A stretch of 64,000 bases of DNA from Ichthyophis bannanicus (GCA_033557465.1 CM066033.1:235416109-235480108); one strand, 5' to 3'; shown: positions 55,077 through 64,000, counted from the first letter of the stretch. Notes: generated by a model from the letters alone, not told the origin. Made by a program: numbers and translations.

Positions 55077-55531
55077 CTGTGGGCGAAGTGAACCAGCCGG
55101 CCTCCGGTGCTGGGGGGAACCAGCGGGGGGGGAGAGGCTATGCTGAGCGAGTCAAAAGCCCCCACCCTGCTGAGCAGGGGCTGGTGGTGCAGGCTTGGGG
55201 GCTTGCTGCCTACGGGACCCGTTACCCCGTCCCTTGGCCTGCTGGCCCTGTTGGGGAGCTGCAGGGGCCTGATAATGGGGGTATTGTTTGTAGGCAGCCG
55301 CCTTCCTCGGGTAAAAGGACTTTTTCCCCGAGCCCTTCTTTTTCTGGGAAGGGGCGGAGGTCTTCCTAGAAAGCCTGGTCCTGGTGAGAGTCTCAGTCTC
55401 AATTTGTGCAGCCTTTTCCGCCATGGGCTTGCCAAAGAGGTTTTCGCCTCGGCAGGGGACATCGACCAACTTGTCCTGTACCCAGGGCTCAAGGTCGGAT
55501 GACGACTGAAGCCAAGCCTGTCGGCGGGCAC
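53240..55531 (-). CDS. Reverse transcriptase / RNase H / methyltransferase-like protein, DIRS family III copy 4
   Basis: An intact 763-codon frame. RT: YFLIPKRTGGLRPILDLRNL (about 245-265), SLDLKDAYTHILIH, LPFGLSSAPRVFTK, catalytic YLDDW at about 339-343. RNase H: TTDASLLGWGAH (about 503), LELRAI (about 533), TDNQVAMFYVNKQGG (about 562), DNCLADKLSR. C-terminal DAM-like methyltransferase region: TMDLFASPHNRQLPRF, FPPIPLV (about 681), MILVAPRWPRQPW. The first 100 or so codons overlap the gag tail, so the real start may lie downstream. It would copy the element RNA into cDNA in the cytoplasm or nucleus. All visible catalytic residues are kept. Confidence 0.88.
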   Translation of the reverse strand: MPADRLGFSRHPTLSPGYRTSWSMSPAEAKTSLASPWRKRLHKLRLRLSPGPGFLGRPPPLPRKRRARGKSPFTRGRRLPTNNTPIIRPLQLPNRASRPRDGVTGPVGSKPPSLHHQPLLSRVGAFDSLSIASPPPLVPPSTGGRLVHFAHRWSSITADAWVLQVVREGYLLHFHQVPPSYFPGEPPRPPLHRELLLQELAGLLQEQAVEPVPHHLRGQGFYSRYFLIPKRTGGLRPILDLRNLNKFLVREKFKMLTLGILLPYLQQGDWLCSLDLKDAYTHILIHPSHRQYLRFVVAGNHYQYRVLPFGLSSAPRVFTKCLAVVAAHLRLHGLYVFPYLDDWLIRAASAQEVTNATCRTVTLLQHLGFVINFAKSTLLPSQDLEFIGARLHTPQARAYLPLDRAQRLMDLADRFRSQPLVSARRFLRLLGHMASTVHVTPNARLNMRSAQWCLRRQWRQATGGLADLVRVSEPLISSLRWWLRQPNLIFGMPFQSPQPTRVLTTDASLLGWGAHCQEARTQGLWTTWESAQQINFLELRAIRLALKAFSHLTSQQSVLVQTDNQVAMFYVNKQGGTGSFLLCREAQKLCSWAVSHGILLKAVYLPGQDNCLADKLSRVLQPHEWRLDPLVVQKLFLKWGLPTMDLFASPHNRQLPRFCSRQPHPLRVAADAFLISWSGSLLYAFPPIPLVSRTLFKVLRDKAFMILVAPRWPRQPWFPLLLQLAVEGPIPLGVQPDLLTQDQGSLLHPNLRSLNLMAWLLRG

Positions 55532-57081
55532 CGATGCCGGCTGCGGCTACTCGAGCCGAGGCTTCAAAGCCATCATAGGCTGCTCGGGACATGAACTTTG
55601 AGCATTCCCGAATGCCCGTGGACAAGGCTAGGAACCTCCGCAAGGGCTCCTCGGAGAGACCAGCGGAGAATCCGGCTAGCTCTTTAGCCAGATCCCGGAG
55701 ATACATGCCCATGTATAGCTGGTAAGTCTGGACACGACATGCGAGCATAGAGCCCTGGAAGCACTTCTTGCCAAGGCCATCCAGGTTACGGGCCTCCCTT
55801 CCAGGAGGCACCGAGGAGTGCATCTTCTGGCTCTTAAGACGATGCATGGCCGATTCCACTACCATGGAATGGTGTGTGGCAGCTGTGCCTTTTGAAAGCC
55901 AGGGCTCTTGCGGACCCGATAGATAGAATCAACCCGCTTGCTCAGGACCGGCGAGGAGGCCGGACTCTCCCACATGCGGAAGAGCAGTCGTTCCAGCATA
56001 GGAGGAACCGGCACAGTAAAGTGTTCCCTCGCGGGAGAGTCATACTGGAGGGCGTCGAGCTCTTCGGCTCGAGGCTCCTCCTCGGGATCCGCAGGGAAGG
56101 CCAAAGCCTTGGCCATATCCCTAACGAAGTCCGAGAACCGGGCATCCTCCGGGGGAGACTGCTTCCGAGGCTCGGACTCCAGTGAGTCCGATGGGACACA
56201 CCGAGTCCGGAAAGAATCAGGTGACTCTTCCTCCTCAGACTCCCAGACCGACTCCGACGAGGACTCGGTGGGGTCGGCCCGGGCAGGGTGCGGCGCCAGC
56301 CGCCCCGACGCCGAGGGAGTCGGCGTCGGCGACCTCGGTCCCGAACGGGAGGCCGAGGGTGACCTCGACCGAGGATCGACTCGAGTTCTCATCGACTCGA
56401 GGATCGGCTCGGTCTCCGGGGTCGACTTGGACGTCGACGTCCCGGCGGTCGGGGCAGCGACGCCAGCGAAGCCAGCGAGCAGTGCCCTCTGCTGGTCCAT
56501 GAAGGCAGACAGTCTGCTCTCCAAGGCCGTCAACCTGAGTCCGAGCTCAGGTGACCCAGCAGCCCCCGACTCGGGCCCCGACGGCGTCGGGCCCGACGTC
56601 GGCTGTCGCGGAGGCGAGTCCAGAAGGACCACAGGACTTACCCGGGCAGGCATCTCCGACTCCAGGCGAGGTCGCTTCGGGATGTGTTCCTTCTCCAAGG
56701 ACCCGGGGCGGCTGTCGGGGCTATGCGACCTGGCCCTCGCGGAGCCAGGAGCGTCCACCGACGCCGCCCTCGCGGGTTTTTTTCCTTCCGACGATGGTCC
56801 CCGGAGGGAGAACCCCGGTCGGAGGAGCTCCGGCGACGGTCCGAGCTGGAGCCTTTCGACACGGAGGCCTCCGACGAGGTCCGGGTACGGCTGGGGTCAG
56901 CGAAGATCCTCTCACGCTGATGCCGCCGACTTCTCAACGCCTTTGAGGACAGTTTGCTGCAGGGCCCACAGATCAGTTCCTCATGATCCGGGCCCAGGCA
57001 GCGGAGGCAAACGTCGTGTGTGTCGGTTAGTGACATATTTCGGTCACACCGACCACACCGCTTAAACCCACTGGCAGCCAT
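55152..57081 (-). pseudogene. Gag-like ORF1, DIRS family III copy 4, two frameshifts
   Basis: The start MAASGFKRCGRCDRN gives a Cys cluster (CGRC...CLRCLGPDHEELICGPC) like family I. A 1-bp loss in an A-run near 56780 moves to 56758-55859 (Ser/Pro-rich hinge, then RFSDFVRDMAKALAF, FRMWESPASSPVLSKRVDS, GFQKAQLPH). A CA gain near 55877 moves to 55865-55152 (VVESAMHRLKSQKMHS, LYMGMYLRDLAKELAG, FMSRAAYDGFEA, LQSSSDLEPWVQDKLV, Gln/Pro/Ala-rich tail). Both lesions are in simple repeats and could be recent mutations or assembly errors. The hinge is rich in GTCGAC/GTCGGC motifs. Confidence 0.85.
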
Positions 57082-57309
57082 CGGGGGAAAAAGGGCCCCT
57101 GCGAGGTCAAAGGACCGGGCTGCCAGGGAAAACGAAAACGAAAGCTGACTAAGTCAGAAAAAACCGAAAAAAGTAAGAGGACTCGAGACCGGCGTCGCGA
57201 GTCCGGGCGGGAAAACGATCGGCGTCGAACCGAAAGAAAAAAGGATAAAATAAAGAAGAAAATCAACTTTTTCGCGGGGACAAGACGGGGACGTCTGTAG
57301 GGCTCCGCG

Positions 57310-57482
57310 GAAAAAAGAAGACTGGCTAAGATGGCACCCTCGGGCGGGAAGACGACCGCGCATGCGCGCTGCAATTCCCAAAGGCTTTCTTTGAAAGCTG
57401 GGGAAAATTGCTCCGCGAGGGCTCCGTCGGCGCCGACGTCACCCATAAGTGAGGACTGACTTCCTGCTTGGTCCTGGAGAAT
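57310..57482. repeat. Family III right (5') terminal repeat, copy 4
   Basis: This is the inverted match of 51745-51885, ending tgcttggtcctggaga. It holds gtcggcgccgac, the NRF1-like palindrome and the YY1-like core. It lies upstream of gag on the coding strand. Confidence 0.85.
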
Positions 57483-57804
57483 CAGAATGTATGCACGATT
57501 AAGCTTTTCTATGCTTCTGACTACTGAAACCAGTAATGATGTGAAGGGAGTTTTCACTCCATGGTGTGGCCTAAAGCAGTGTTGAACTAGAGGAGCATGC
57601 TTGTTGATATGGTCCTGGAGTTGCTGATATACTATCTTTTTGATTATTGAGATGAAGGGCAGGCTGCAGATAGGCAGGTAAGAGGAGGGGTCTTTTTTTT
57701 TTATCTGCAGTGGGGGGTTTTAGAATAGGTCGGACTGAAGCCATTTTTAGCTCTTTAAGCAGATAACCTTGTTTGAGAGAGAGTTGTGCGATTTTGCAGA
57801 TAAA
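57483..57804 (-). pseudogene. L2-clade LINE reverse transcriptase, upstream part
   Basis: The minus strand reads PYLPICSLPFISIIKKIVYQ, HINKHAPLVQHCFRPHHGV and TPFTSLLVSVVRSIEKLNRAYIL, ending at 57483. This fits directly in front of LDIAAAF at 45800-45790, rebuilding the L2 palm region around the first catalytic Asp. The upstream end is cut by DIRS copy 5 at 57805. Confidence 0.75.
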
Positions 57805-58360
57805 GCGTAGTTATTCACCTGTAGCAGGTGTTCTCTGGGAAAAGCAGCAATCAGCCATCACATATGGGTGACGTCGGCGCTGACGGAGCCCGTGCGGACA
57901 CATCTCTCCAGCTTGGGAGATGCCACCACGCATGCGTTGTGGCCTTCCTGCCTAAGGGTGCCATCCTGCTCAGTCAGATGACAGATAAAAGACAGCAAAA
58001 ATAAAATACGGTAAAGAAGCAACTCCAAGGGGAAGAGGGACGGTTGTGAGGCCTGATTCCTGCTGTTCCCAGAGAACACTTGTTACAGGTGAGTAACTAC
58101 GCTTTCTCCAGGAACAAGAAGGAAATCAGTCCTCACATATGGGACTCCCTAGCTACAGGCTACCTAAAGCTCGTAAGGAAAAACACAGCCGCCCTCAAGG
58201 GGAGACGTAAGCAGCAGCAATTGAGTCCACAGGACCAGACTGCAGCTCGACCCGTGTGTTTGATGGAACCAATGCTCTGGTAGCCTGAACACAGAAGGGT
58301 CAGAGAGTAGGAGTTGCCTAGACCCCGGAAAGATTACGGAGCATGGTCTGGCCAAAGGCG

Positions 58361-59250
58361 CTATCCCGTTGGGACTCCCTCTACAGGCAATAGTGAGCTG
58401 CGAAGATATAGACTGAAGACCAAGTGGCGGCCCGGCAGATGTCCAGCATTGGGGACAGAGTGCAGGTTTGCCGCAAAGGCCGCCATAGCCCCAACACTGT
58501 GTGCTTTAATTCGGCCATTCAGCGTGAGCCCAGACTGCTCATAGGCAAGGGTGATGCAGTCTGCCACCCAAGTGGACAGTGTCTGCTTAGTCACCGCTCC
58601 CCCCCAAGCAACTGAGGTCATAGGAAACAAAAATCTGAAAAGCCTTGTTGTGGCCCTGCGTATATTGAATATAGAAGGACAGGACCCTCTTACAGTCCAA
58701 GGTGTGAAGGACGGTCTCTGCCCTGCCGAAGTGAGGCCTTGGGAGGAAGGTGTGTAACATCACCTCCAAGTTGAGGTGAAAGGAAGATACCACCTTTGGA
58801 AGGAATTTGGGGTGCGTGTGTAGCACAACCCTGCTCTTATAGAATCTGATACATGGTGCCTCTGCCACTAGGGCTTGGATTTCATCTCCGCTCACAGTGT
58901 CAGTGAACGCCACCAGAAACACGACCTTCCACAAGAGGTACCTCAGGTGGCAAGTAGCCAGGAGATCAAATGTCAGGTGGGCGAGCTGTGCCAACACTAC
59001 CTTGAGGTCCCACTCTGACGCCAGAGGGCGGACGGGGAGGTTTGAACAGCAGGAGTCCTTTCAGGAAGCAGGTCACCAGAGGCTGGACCGAGAGGGACTT
59101 GCCCTCAACAGGGTGGTGGTGAGCTGCTAGGGCACTGAGGTGTACCCTGATGGAGCTCGATTTGAGCCTGGATTGTGAGAGATGAAAGTGGTACTACAGC
59201 ACCATCTGCACCAGGCAGGGAAATGAGTTTATCCATTGCTCCACGCACCA
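58361..59250 (-). pseudogene. Tyrosine recombinase remains, DIRS family III copy 5
   Basis: The 58997-58587 frame has LRYLLWKVVFLVAFTDTVSG, VLHTHPKFLPKVVSSFHLNL, TVLHTLDCKRVLSFYIQYTQ, matching copy 4. The first catalytic Arg segment (SARRVSEL in copy 4) is altered to TDTVSGDEI. 58630-58361 has KQTLSTWVADCITLAYEQSG and KAHSVGAMA, where the HxxR box reads HSVG. Both substitutions and several frameshifts indicate a dead gene. Confidence 0.75.
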
Positions 59251-59350
59251 CACCAAGAATCTGTGCCGTTTGAAGGCATAACCCTCCTACTGGAGGTCTT
59301 GCAGGAGGCCAGCAGGATCTCTTCCACATCCCCTGAGAGGCTGAAAGGGG

Positions 59351-60092
59351 CTAAGGTTCCCCTTTCAGCAGCCAAGCCATCAGTGATAGGGACCCCAGTC
59401 TGGGGTGCAGGAGAGAGCCCTCCTCCTGAGACAAGACCCTGGGGGACTCCCCAAGGGGATTGGAGCCTCCACTGACAATCGGAGGAGCAGTGGAAATCAC
59501 GGCTGTCTGGGCCACCATGGAGCCACCAGGATCAGTGACACTTTGTCGTGAAGAGCCTTGAAGAGGGCCTTGGCAATCAACGGCATGGGTGGAAAGGCAT
59601 ACATGATGCCTTCCAACCACGGAATGAGAAATGCACCTGCTGCCACCCAGGACAGGTGGGGCTGATGGAAGCAGAAGCAGGGCAATTGGTGGTTGTCTGG
59701 GCTGGTGAAAAGGTCCCCCCAGAGTCGTAAGAGCCGTGTGGCTACTCTGGGGTCCAGCTGCCACTCGTGCAGTTGGAGGACAACACTGCTCAGTTTGTCC
59801 ACCAGGGTTTATGTTTATTCAATTTCTTGATATACTGCCCAGGCTGAAGGGCATTAGAAAGGTTTACAATTACTACAAACAGGTACTGGATACATTCCCT
59901 TGTCCCCAAAGGGCTCACAATCTATGTGTACCAAGGTGTTGTCCTGGCCTGGTATGTAGGAATATTCCCTGTTGAATTGTATAGGAACAGAGTGCCATCG
60001 CTTCACGACAGAGGGTGCGAGACCCCTTGCCCCCCTGCTTGTTCACATAGAACACTGCCACTTGATGGTCCATCTGTCCAAGAAAGGTTGAC
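59351..60092 (-). pseudogene. Methyltransferase-like and RNase H remains, DIRS family III copy 5
   Basis: 59802-59497 has the end of RNase H and the methyltransferase-like region (VLQLHEWQLDPRVATRLLRL, LFTSPDNHQLPCFCFHQPH, MYAFPPMPLIAKALFKALHD, LILVAPWWPRQP). 59935-60092 continues RNase H (tgcttgttcacatagaacac, FYVNKQGG region). The reverse-transcriptase domain is missing. Confidence 0.7.
59806..59930 (-). mobile_element. SINE or LINE tail fragment in copy 5
   Basis: The segment tttatgtttattcaatttctt ... ctgaagggcattagaaaggtttacaatt ... ccccaaagggctcacaatct is absent from the matching place in copy 4 (53688-53700). The ggctcacaatct end is the complement of attgtgagccc at 4372. Confidence 0.65.
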
Positions 60093-61050
60093 ATGTCTTC
60101 AGTAGCAGACTGACTAATCTACTGAAGAGGGCTTTAAACTAGATTCACTGGGGATGGGTGAAGAAAGCCCCCAGGTAAGTGAAACATTAAATACTTTTAT
60201 GGAAATGGGTAAAAGGAACAACATATGGAAAGTAGTGTGTATAAATGCCCATAGCATGGGAAATAAGATTCCAGATGTTGAAGCTTTAATGGGAGAGGCT
60301 GACTTTGATTTAGTGGCAGTTACAGAAACATGGTTCACAGAAAACCATGACTGGGATGTAACTATACCAGGCTATACTTTATTCAGAAAGGACAGGGTAG
60401 GAAAAAGGGGAAGAGGAGTGGCACTATATGTAAAAAAAATAATATTAAAGCTTTGGAACTACAGAGCTTAAAAGGGAGAGAGGAGGCACTGTGGGTTAAA
60501 CTAGAAAGAGGGAAAGAGAAATCTATTTGCATTGGCATGATATACAGACCTCCCTCACAGGAGGAAGAGGTGGATGGAGAGTTAATTGAAGACATACGCA
60601 GCATTGCTAGGAATGGGGAAGTGCTACTGATAGGGGATTTCAATATGCCAGATGTTGATTGGCACATTACTGTTGCAGTATCATCTAGAAGTAAGAAGAT
60701 CCTGGACTCTCTACAGGGAGAACTATTCAGGCAATTGGTAACAGAACCCACAGTTGAAGGGGCCATACTGGACTTGGTGCTTACCAATGGTGAAAGTGTT
60801 TCTGATGTTATAGTGAGAGATCATTTTGCATCCAGTGATCACCAGATGGTGTGGTTCAGTATTAGGACTATGGCTGTTAAAATCCATTGAAAAGCAAGGG
60901 TCTTAGACCTTAGGAAAACTAACTTTGCCAAGATGGGCCAATACCTCAGAGAATCATTAGCAGGATGGGAACAGCTGGGGGATGCAGAAAAACAGTGGGC
61001 AAAACTGAAAGGGGATTCTTGAAGGGCAATCAACCTTTTTGTTAAAATGG
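60093..61050 (+). pseudogene. CR1 LINE endonuclease fragment
   Basis: 60154-60471 encodes an apurinic-type endonuclease start: VVCINAHSMGNKIPDVEALM, FDLVAVTETWFTENHDWDV, YTLFRKDRVGKRGRGVALYV. A frameshift at an A-run (60432-60439) leads to 60453-60890 with CIGMIYRPPSQEEE, VLLIGDFNMPDVDW and RDHFASSDHQMVWFSI, so the family's GDFN and SDHxxV boxes are both present. A TGA at 60888 and the end near 61050 truncate it before the reverse transcriptase. Apart from these breaks it is well preserved. Confidence 0.85.
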
Positions 61051-61061
61051 TAAATAAAGGG

Positions 61062-61100
61062 AGGAAGTGACGTCACTGACACCAATGGCGGTATAAAGAC
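61062..61100 (+). promoter_or_regulatory. L1 5' promoter motifs
   Basis: In order: CRE TGACGTCA (61068-61075), CCAATGGCGG (61082-61091, CCAAT plus a YY1-like core) and TATAAA (61092-61097). The CRE is shared with the other L1 at the same distance from the 5' end. The function is inferred. Confidence 0.5.
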
Positions 61101-61463
61101 ACTTCTCCGGGCCAAACCTACTCCTAAATTATATATTTAGCCCCTTGCAAACAATAAAATCCGGCGGTAACCGCGGGGGAGAGGTTCCGGAGTGTGAGGA
61201 GAGTGAGCAGTTTGAGCCGGGAGCAGCTGATGCGGCCAAGGGAGAGCGTGGAGTGATCGGACTGCAGAGGTGGCTGAAGTGGTGCGACTGAGCGCGAGCG
61301 GAGACGGAGACGGAGTGAGCCGGGGATGAAAAGACCGCAACTAAAGGAGAGGTGGAGAATGAGTGGGCGGCAGTAGAGGAGGCAACAGCGGTTTTGCTGG
61401 AGAGCAGTTGTGGCAGCAGCGAGTGGAGGGCAGGGGAGAGGAGAGCGGATGAATAAAGGCAAA

Positions 61464-61760
61464 GGAGTGGCCTAGTGGGAGGAGTGGCCTAGTGGGAGGA
61501 GTGGCCTAGTGGTTGGGGCAAGGTACTACAGGTCGGAAGGTTGGTGGTTCAAATCCCACTAGACTTGGGCCGGAAGGACTGGGGTTTCTAGTCCCACAGG
61601 TGCTCCTTGTGGTCTTGAGCAAGCCACTTAACCCTCCATTGCCCATGTTCCCTGTAAGTATTAGTGTATGTGTCTCATATCCCCTTGTGTTAAATGTATC
61701 CCCCAACCGCTTTGACCCGGTGAAAAGCGGGATATAAATGCAGCTAAATAAATAAATAAA
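61464..61760 (+). mobile_element. tRNA-derived SINE, full length, with triplicated head
   Basis: The tRNA-like head has an A-box-like tggcctagtggttgg (61502 on) and a B box ggttcaaatcc (61546-61556). A MIR-CORE-like segment (gtcttgagcaagccacttaa) and a tail aaccgctttgacccggtgaaaag ending in (AAAT)n follow. The segment gagtggcctagtgggag is repeated in tandem before the head (61465, 61482, 61499). It lies within the L1 5' untranslated region. Confidence 0.8.
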
Positions 61761-62475
61761 GGAAGCACAGAGAGAGGAAGAGGACATGGCGCTCACAGAC
61801 CGCATGGTGGGCAAGATAGCGGTATGAGCCGGCAAGGAGCGTGGTGGTGATCGCAGCAGAGAATAAAAGTACGGTGAAGAAGGACAAGAGGAGAGTAGGA
61901 GCAGAGGTGATGATAATCAGCTCAAGGACAAGCAGAAGTGCACGAGATTTATAATAAGAATAGAAGTGAGAAGATGGAACCATAGCAGTCTGTGCGGATC
62001 AAAGTGCGGAAGGAAGGAGGAGAGAATAGAGCATCTAATTAGGAGTCTGGAGGTGATAGCAAGCTTTAAAGAGATTGTGGGAGAAGTGAAGTATTGCGGA
62101 GTGCACAGTGCTGAGAGGCATAAGAAGACAGGAAGGCGAGACGCAAAGCGTTAAGATGAACATGAGAAGGAAAACTATGGACTTGGGGGGAGTATGCTTA
62201 CCAGGGTGCGGGGGTAGGCACCAGTGAGAAGGTGGCTGTGGATGATACAAATAAAAGCTGTGAAGCTACTGAGGGGACGTCACAATGTCAAACGGGGATG
62301 CATGGAAAGGAATTATTGCAAGAAATTACTAGAGCAGAGTTGAAGGAGTGGTTCGTAGAAATAAAAAAGGAAGTGTAAGCAGTAAAAATAGAGCTTGGTG
62401 AACTTATTGGGAACTTGAAAGATGATATAGAGGAATTGACGCATACGACGGGATCATGAGAATCAGCTGCAAAGT

Positions 62476-63183
62476 TTGGAACAGCAGCACGAGGAACAGC
62501 ACCATGAATATCAGGTGAGACAAAAATGGCAGGTGGACATGCAATATAAATTGGAGGACCTGGAAAATAGATCACGCAGAAACAACTTGAGAATTCGGGG
62601 GGACCCAGAAGAAAGAGAATTCCAAGACAATGCAAAAGTGGCAATTTCAATATGCACTGAAGTACTCAGGAAAGGAGGGGAGGAGGTAGAGCCAGAGGAG
62701 ATTAAGTTAGATAGAGCGCACAGAGCTCTGGGAGCAGAAAGATTGAATAGACCTAGAGATATCATCATATGCTTTACTGGATATACCCTGAAGGAAAACA
62801 TTGCAGCAAAAATAAAAAGACTGGGGACACTAACGTGGCAAGGATATCCAATAACCATTTATGAGGACTTATCCCTTGGAACTTTACAGAGACGGAGAGG
62901 GATGCAGCCAGTCACAGAAATTCTGCACAATAGAGACATTAAATACAGGTGGCTGCATCCATTTGGACTAGCTTTCACAATACACGGGAAAACCTGGAGA
63001 GTACAGACGCTTGCGGAAGCAACAGCGGTGTTAAAGGATGAAGGGATCAGGCCTACACAAGGGCCTGGTAGATCGGATACGGAGGCAGAGGATCATGGAG
63101 GGGAGCAGAGTAGAGTTCGTGAAGAGCAGCAAGATGCAAAAAAGGGGAGGAATAAGGAGAACAAAGACAGTGCTAAGCGATGA
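62476..63183 (+). pseudogene. L1/Tx1-type ORF1 protein
   Basis: A 235-codon frame with the three ORF1p parts: a coiled coil (QLQSLEQQHEEQHHEYQVRQ to YKLEDLENRSRRNN), an RRM-like domain (LRIRGDPEEREF, DRAHRALGAERLNRPRDIII, FTGYTLKENI) and the C-terminal domain (ITIYEDLSLGTLQRRRGMQP, YRWLHPFGLAFTIHG), ending in a charged tail. The natural N-terminus appears to lie upstream near 62283, but a frameshift around 62450 and stops cut it off. ORF1p is an RNA-binding trimer in known L1 elements. Confidence 0.8.
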
Positions 63184-63483
63184 AGGACTGAAAAAATTGG
63201 ACAAATGGTGAAAGGCTGGTGGGTGGAGGGAGGGAAAACAAAAGCGGAAACGAGAGGTGGAATGGTGACTGGGGGAATATGTTAATAAAATGTTGTAATT
63301 AGCTAATAAAATGTTATATGAGCAAAGGGGAATCAGGGGCAGTTGGAGTTGGTGGGGATTGTTTCTTAGGGGTAAGGGAGGGGGATGGGAGGCAGGGGGA
63401 GGTTAAGCTGGGGAAGGAAGGAGGGGAGGCGTAGGGAGTAGGAGGGGGGGAAGGAGCAAGTGGGGGAGGTAAGGGACGTACAG

Positions 63484-64000
63484 AGTAGTTACTCACCTGT
63501 AACAGGTGTTCTCCAGGAGCAGCAGGAATCAGTCCTCACATATGGGTGACGTCGGCGCCGACGGAGCCCTCGCGGAGCAGTTTCCCCAGCTTTCAAAGAA
63601 AGCCTTTGAGAATTGCAGCGCGCATGCGCGGTCCCCTTCCCGCCCAAGTGTGCCATCTTGCTCAGTCTGATGACATAGCTAAAAGACAGCAAAAAATTAG
63701 CAAAATAAATCATATGACTGCAACTCCAAGGGGAGGGAGGGAGGGTTGTGAGGACTGATTCCTGCTGCTCCTGGAGAACACCTGTTACAGGTGAGTAACT
63801 ACTCTTTCTCCAGGACCAAGCAGGAAGTCAGTCCTCACATATGGGACTCCCTAGCTTAAGCCTACCGGAGACCTCAAGCGGAAAAATGAGCTCCCTCTAG
63901 CTCAGTAGCACAGAAGGAAGGGATCTTCTCTGAAAACGCCCCCGACCGGTAGCCCAACACCAGGGCCGGAGGGTAGGAGTTGCCTAAACCTCAAAGAGAT
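63484..64000 (-). mobile_element. DIRS-like retrotransposon, family III, copy 6 (left end only)
   Basis: The left terminus (agtagttactcacctgtaac) is followed by the family III repeat with gtcggcgccgac, an intact NRF1-like palindrome (63619-63630) and a YY1-like core (63652). The ICR is at 63755-63850. The 3' leader of the recombinase gene runs off the window. It is very similar to copy 4 (51697-52210). Confidence 0.85.

Larger units (their letters stand above)
51697..57482 (-). mobile_element. DIRS-like retrotransposon, family III, copy 4 (best preserved)
   Basis: A complete unit starts immediately after copy B. Left terminus 51697 (gcgtagttactcacc), ICR 51970-52070, recombinase, RT ORF, gag, right terminus about 57482 (ggtcctggagaat). 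RT/RNase H/methyltransferase and recombinase frames are uninterrupted (763 and 957 codons). Gag has two small frameshifts. It is GC-rich and CpG-rich compared with the LINEs around it. It is likely the youngest autonomous-type DIRS in the window. Confidence 0.9.
57805..60092 (-). mobile_element. DIRS-like retrotransposon, family III, copy 5 (truncated, diverged)
   Basis: The left terminus starts at 57805 (gcgtagttattcacc, preceded by aaa). The ICR is at 58050-58145, then recombinase and methyltransferase/RNase H remains. It stops near 60092 in the RNase H region, where CR1 sequence begins. It is clearly older than copy 4: the terminal palindrome reads gtcggcgctgac and the NRF1-like site has decayed to acgcatgcgt. 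A small SINE or LINE tail is inserted at 59806-59930. Confidence 0.85.
61056..63483 (+). mobile_element. L1/Tx1-type LINE, 5' portion
   Basis: It begins with the CRE-bearing 5' end shared with the L1 at 42191, a GC-rich 5' untranslated region, an inserted SINE (61499-61760), ORF1 (62476-63183) and an intergenic purine-rich stretch (63184-63483). DIRS copy 6 interrupts it before ORF2. Confidence 0.7.

Noticed and set aside
55938..57065. 375-codon plus-strand frame
   Set aside because: It is the antisense shadow of the GC-rich gag of DIRS copy 4. No recognisable domain is seen.
61499..61575. A functional tRNA gene
   Set aside because: The A and B boxes are present, but the cloverleaf is incomplete and it is followed by a CORE-like body and an (AAAT)n tail, so it is a SINE.

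Overview
The window looks like a repeat-packed stretch of a large amphibian genome. A caecilian is my best guess, from the mix of abundant DIRS retrotransposons with CR1, L2, L1/Tx1-type LINEs, a Penelope-like element, a piggyBac relic and tRNA-derived SINEs. This is inference from repeat content only. I see no host protein-coding gene, no rRNA or tRNA gene and no CRISPR. Almost all recognisable coding capacity belongs to transposable elements, most of it on the minus strand and most of it broken.

The dominant theme is DIRS-like tyrosine-recombinase retrotransposons, all coding on the minus strand. They fall into three terminal-sequence families. Family I: copy 1 (11215-17041), copy 2 (23381-34684, interrupted) and the gag-only copy 3 (29254-34477) nested in copy 2. 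Family II: copy A (left edge to 2530) and copy B (45806-51693). Family III: copy 4 (51697-57482, the best preserved), copy 5 (57805-60092, truncated) and copy 6 (63484 to the right edge). A far older DIRS relic lies at 19200-20290. The usual order, read on the minus strand, is: 5' terminal repeat, gag-like zinc-finger ORF, reverse transcriptase/RNase H/methyltransferase-like ORF, tyrosine recombinase, internal complementary region, 3' terminal repeat. In copies of all three families the frame that leads into the recombinase also stays open across much of the reverse-transcriptase ORF.

Region by region: 1-2530 is DIRS copy A. 2545-10206 is a patchwork of CR1 and L2 LINE pieces. 10207-11159 is a TTAA-flanked piggyBac-type relic. 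11215-17041 is DIRS copy 1, with a 168-bp fold-back insertion inside its recombinase. 17042-20290 holds unassigned sequence, an L1 ORF1 relic and the old DIRS relic. 20310-44350 is one Penelope-like element with long inverted arms. It was blown apart by DIRS copy 2 (itself hit by a CR1 and by DIRS copy 3) and by a 6.7-kb L1. 44352-57804 is an L2 LINE split by DIRS copies B and 4. 57805-63484 holds DIRS copy 5, a CR1 endonuclease fragment and the 5' half of an L1. Copy 6 follows.

The insertions give a relative clock: L2 before DIRS II before DIRS III, and Penelope before DIRS copy 2 before DIRS copy 3. The most interesting signals are the overprinted recombinase frame, the gag-only DIRS with 2.1 kb of unidentified sequence, a consensus 5' splice donor fixed at the 3' end of every DIRS family, NRF1/YY1-like motifs in the family III terminal repeats, and the fold-back insertion that kept the recombinase frame open.
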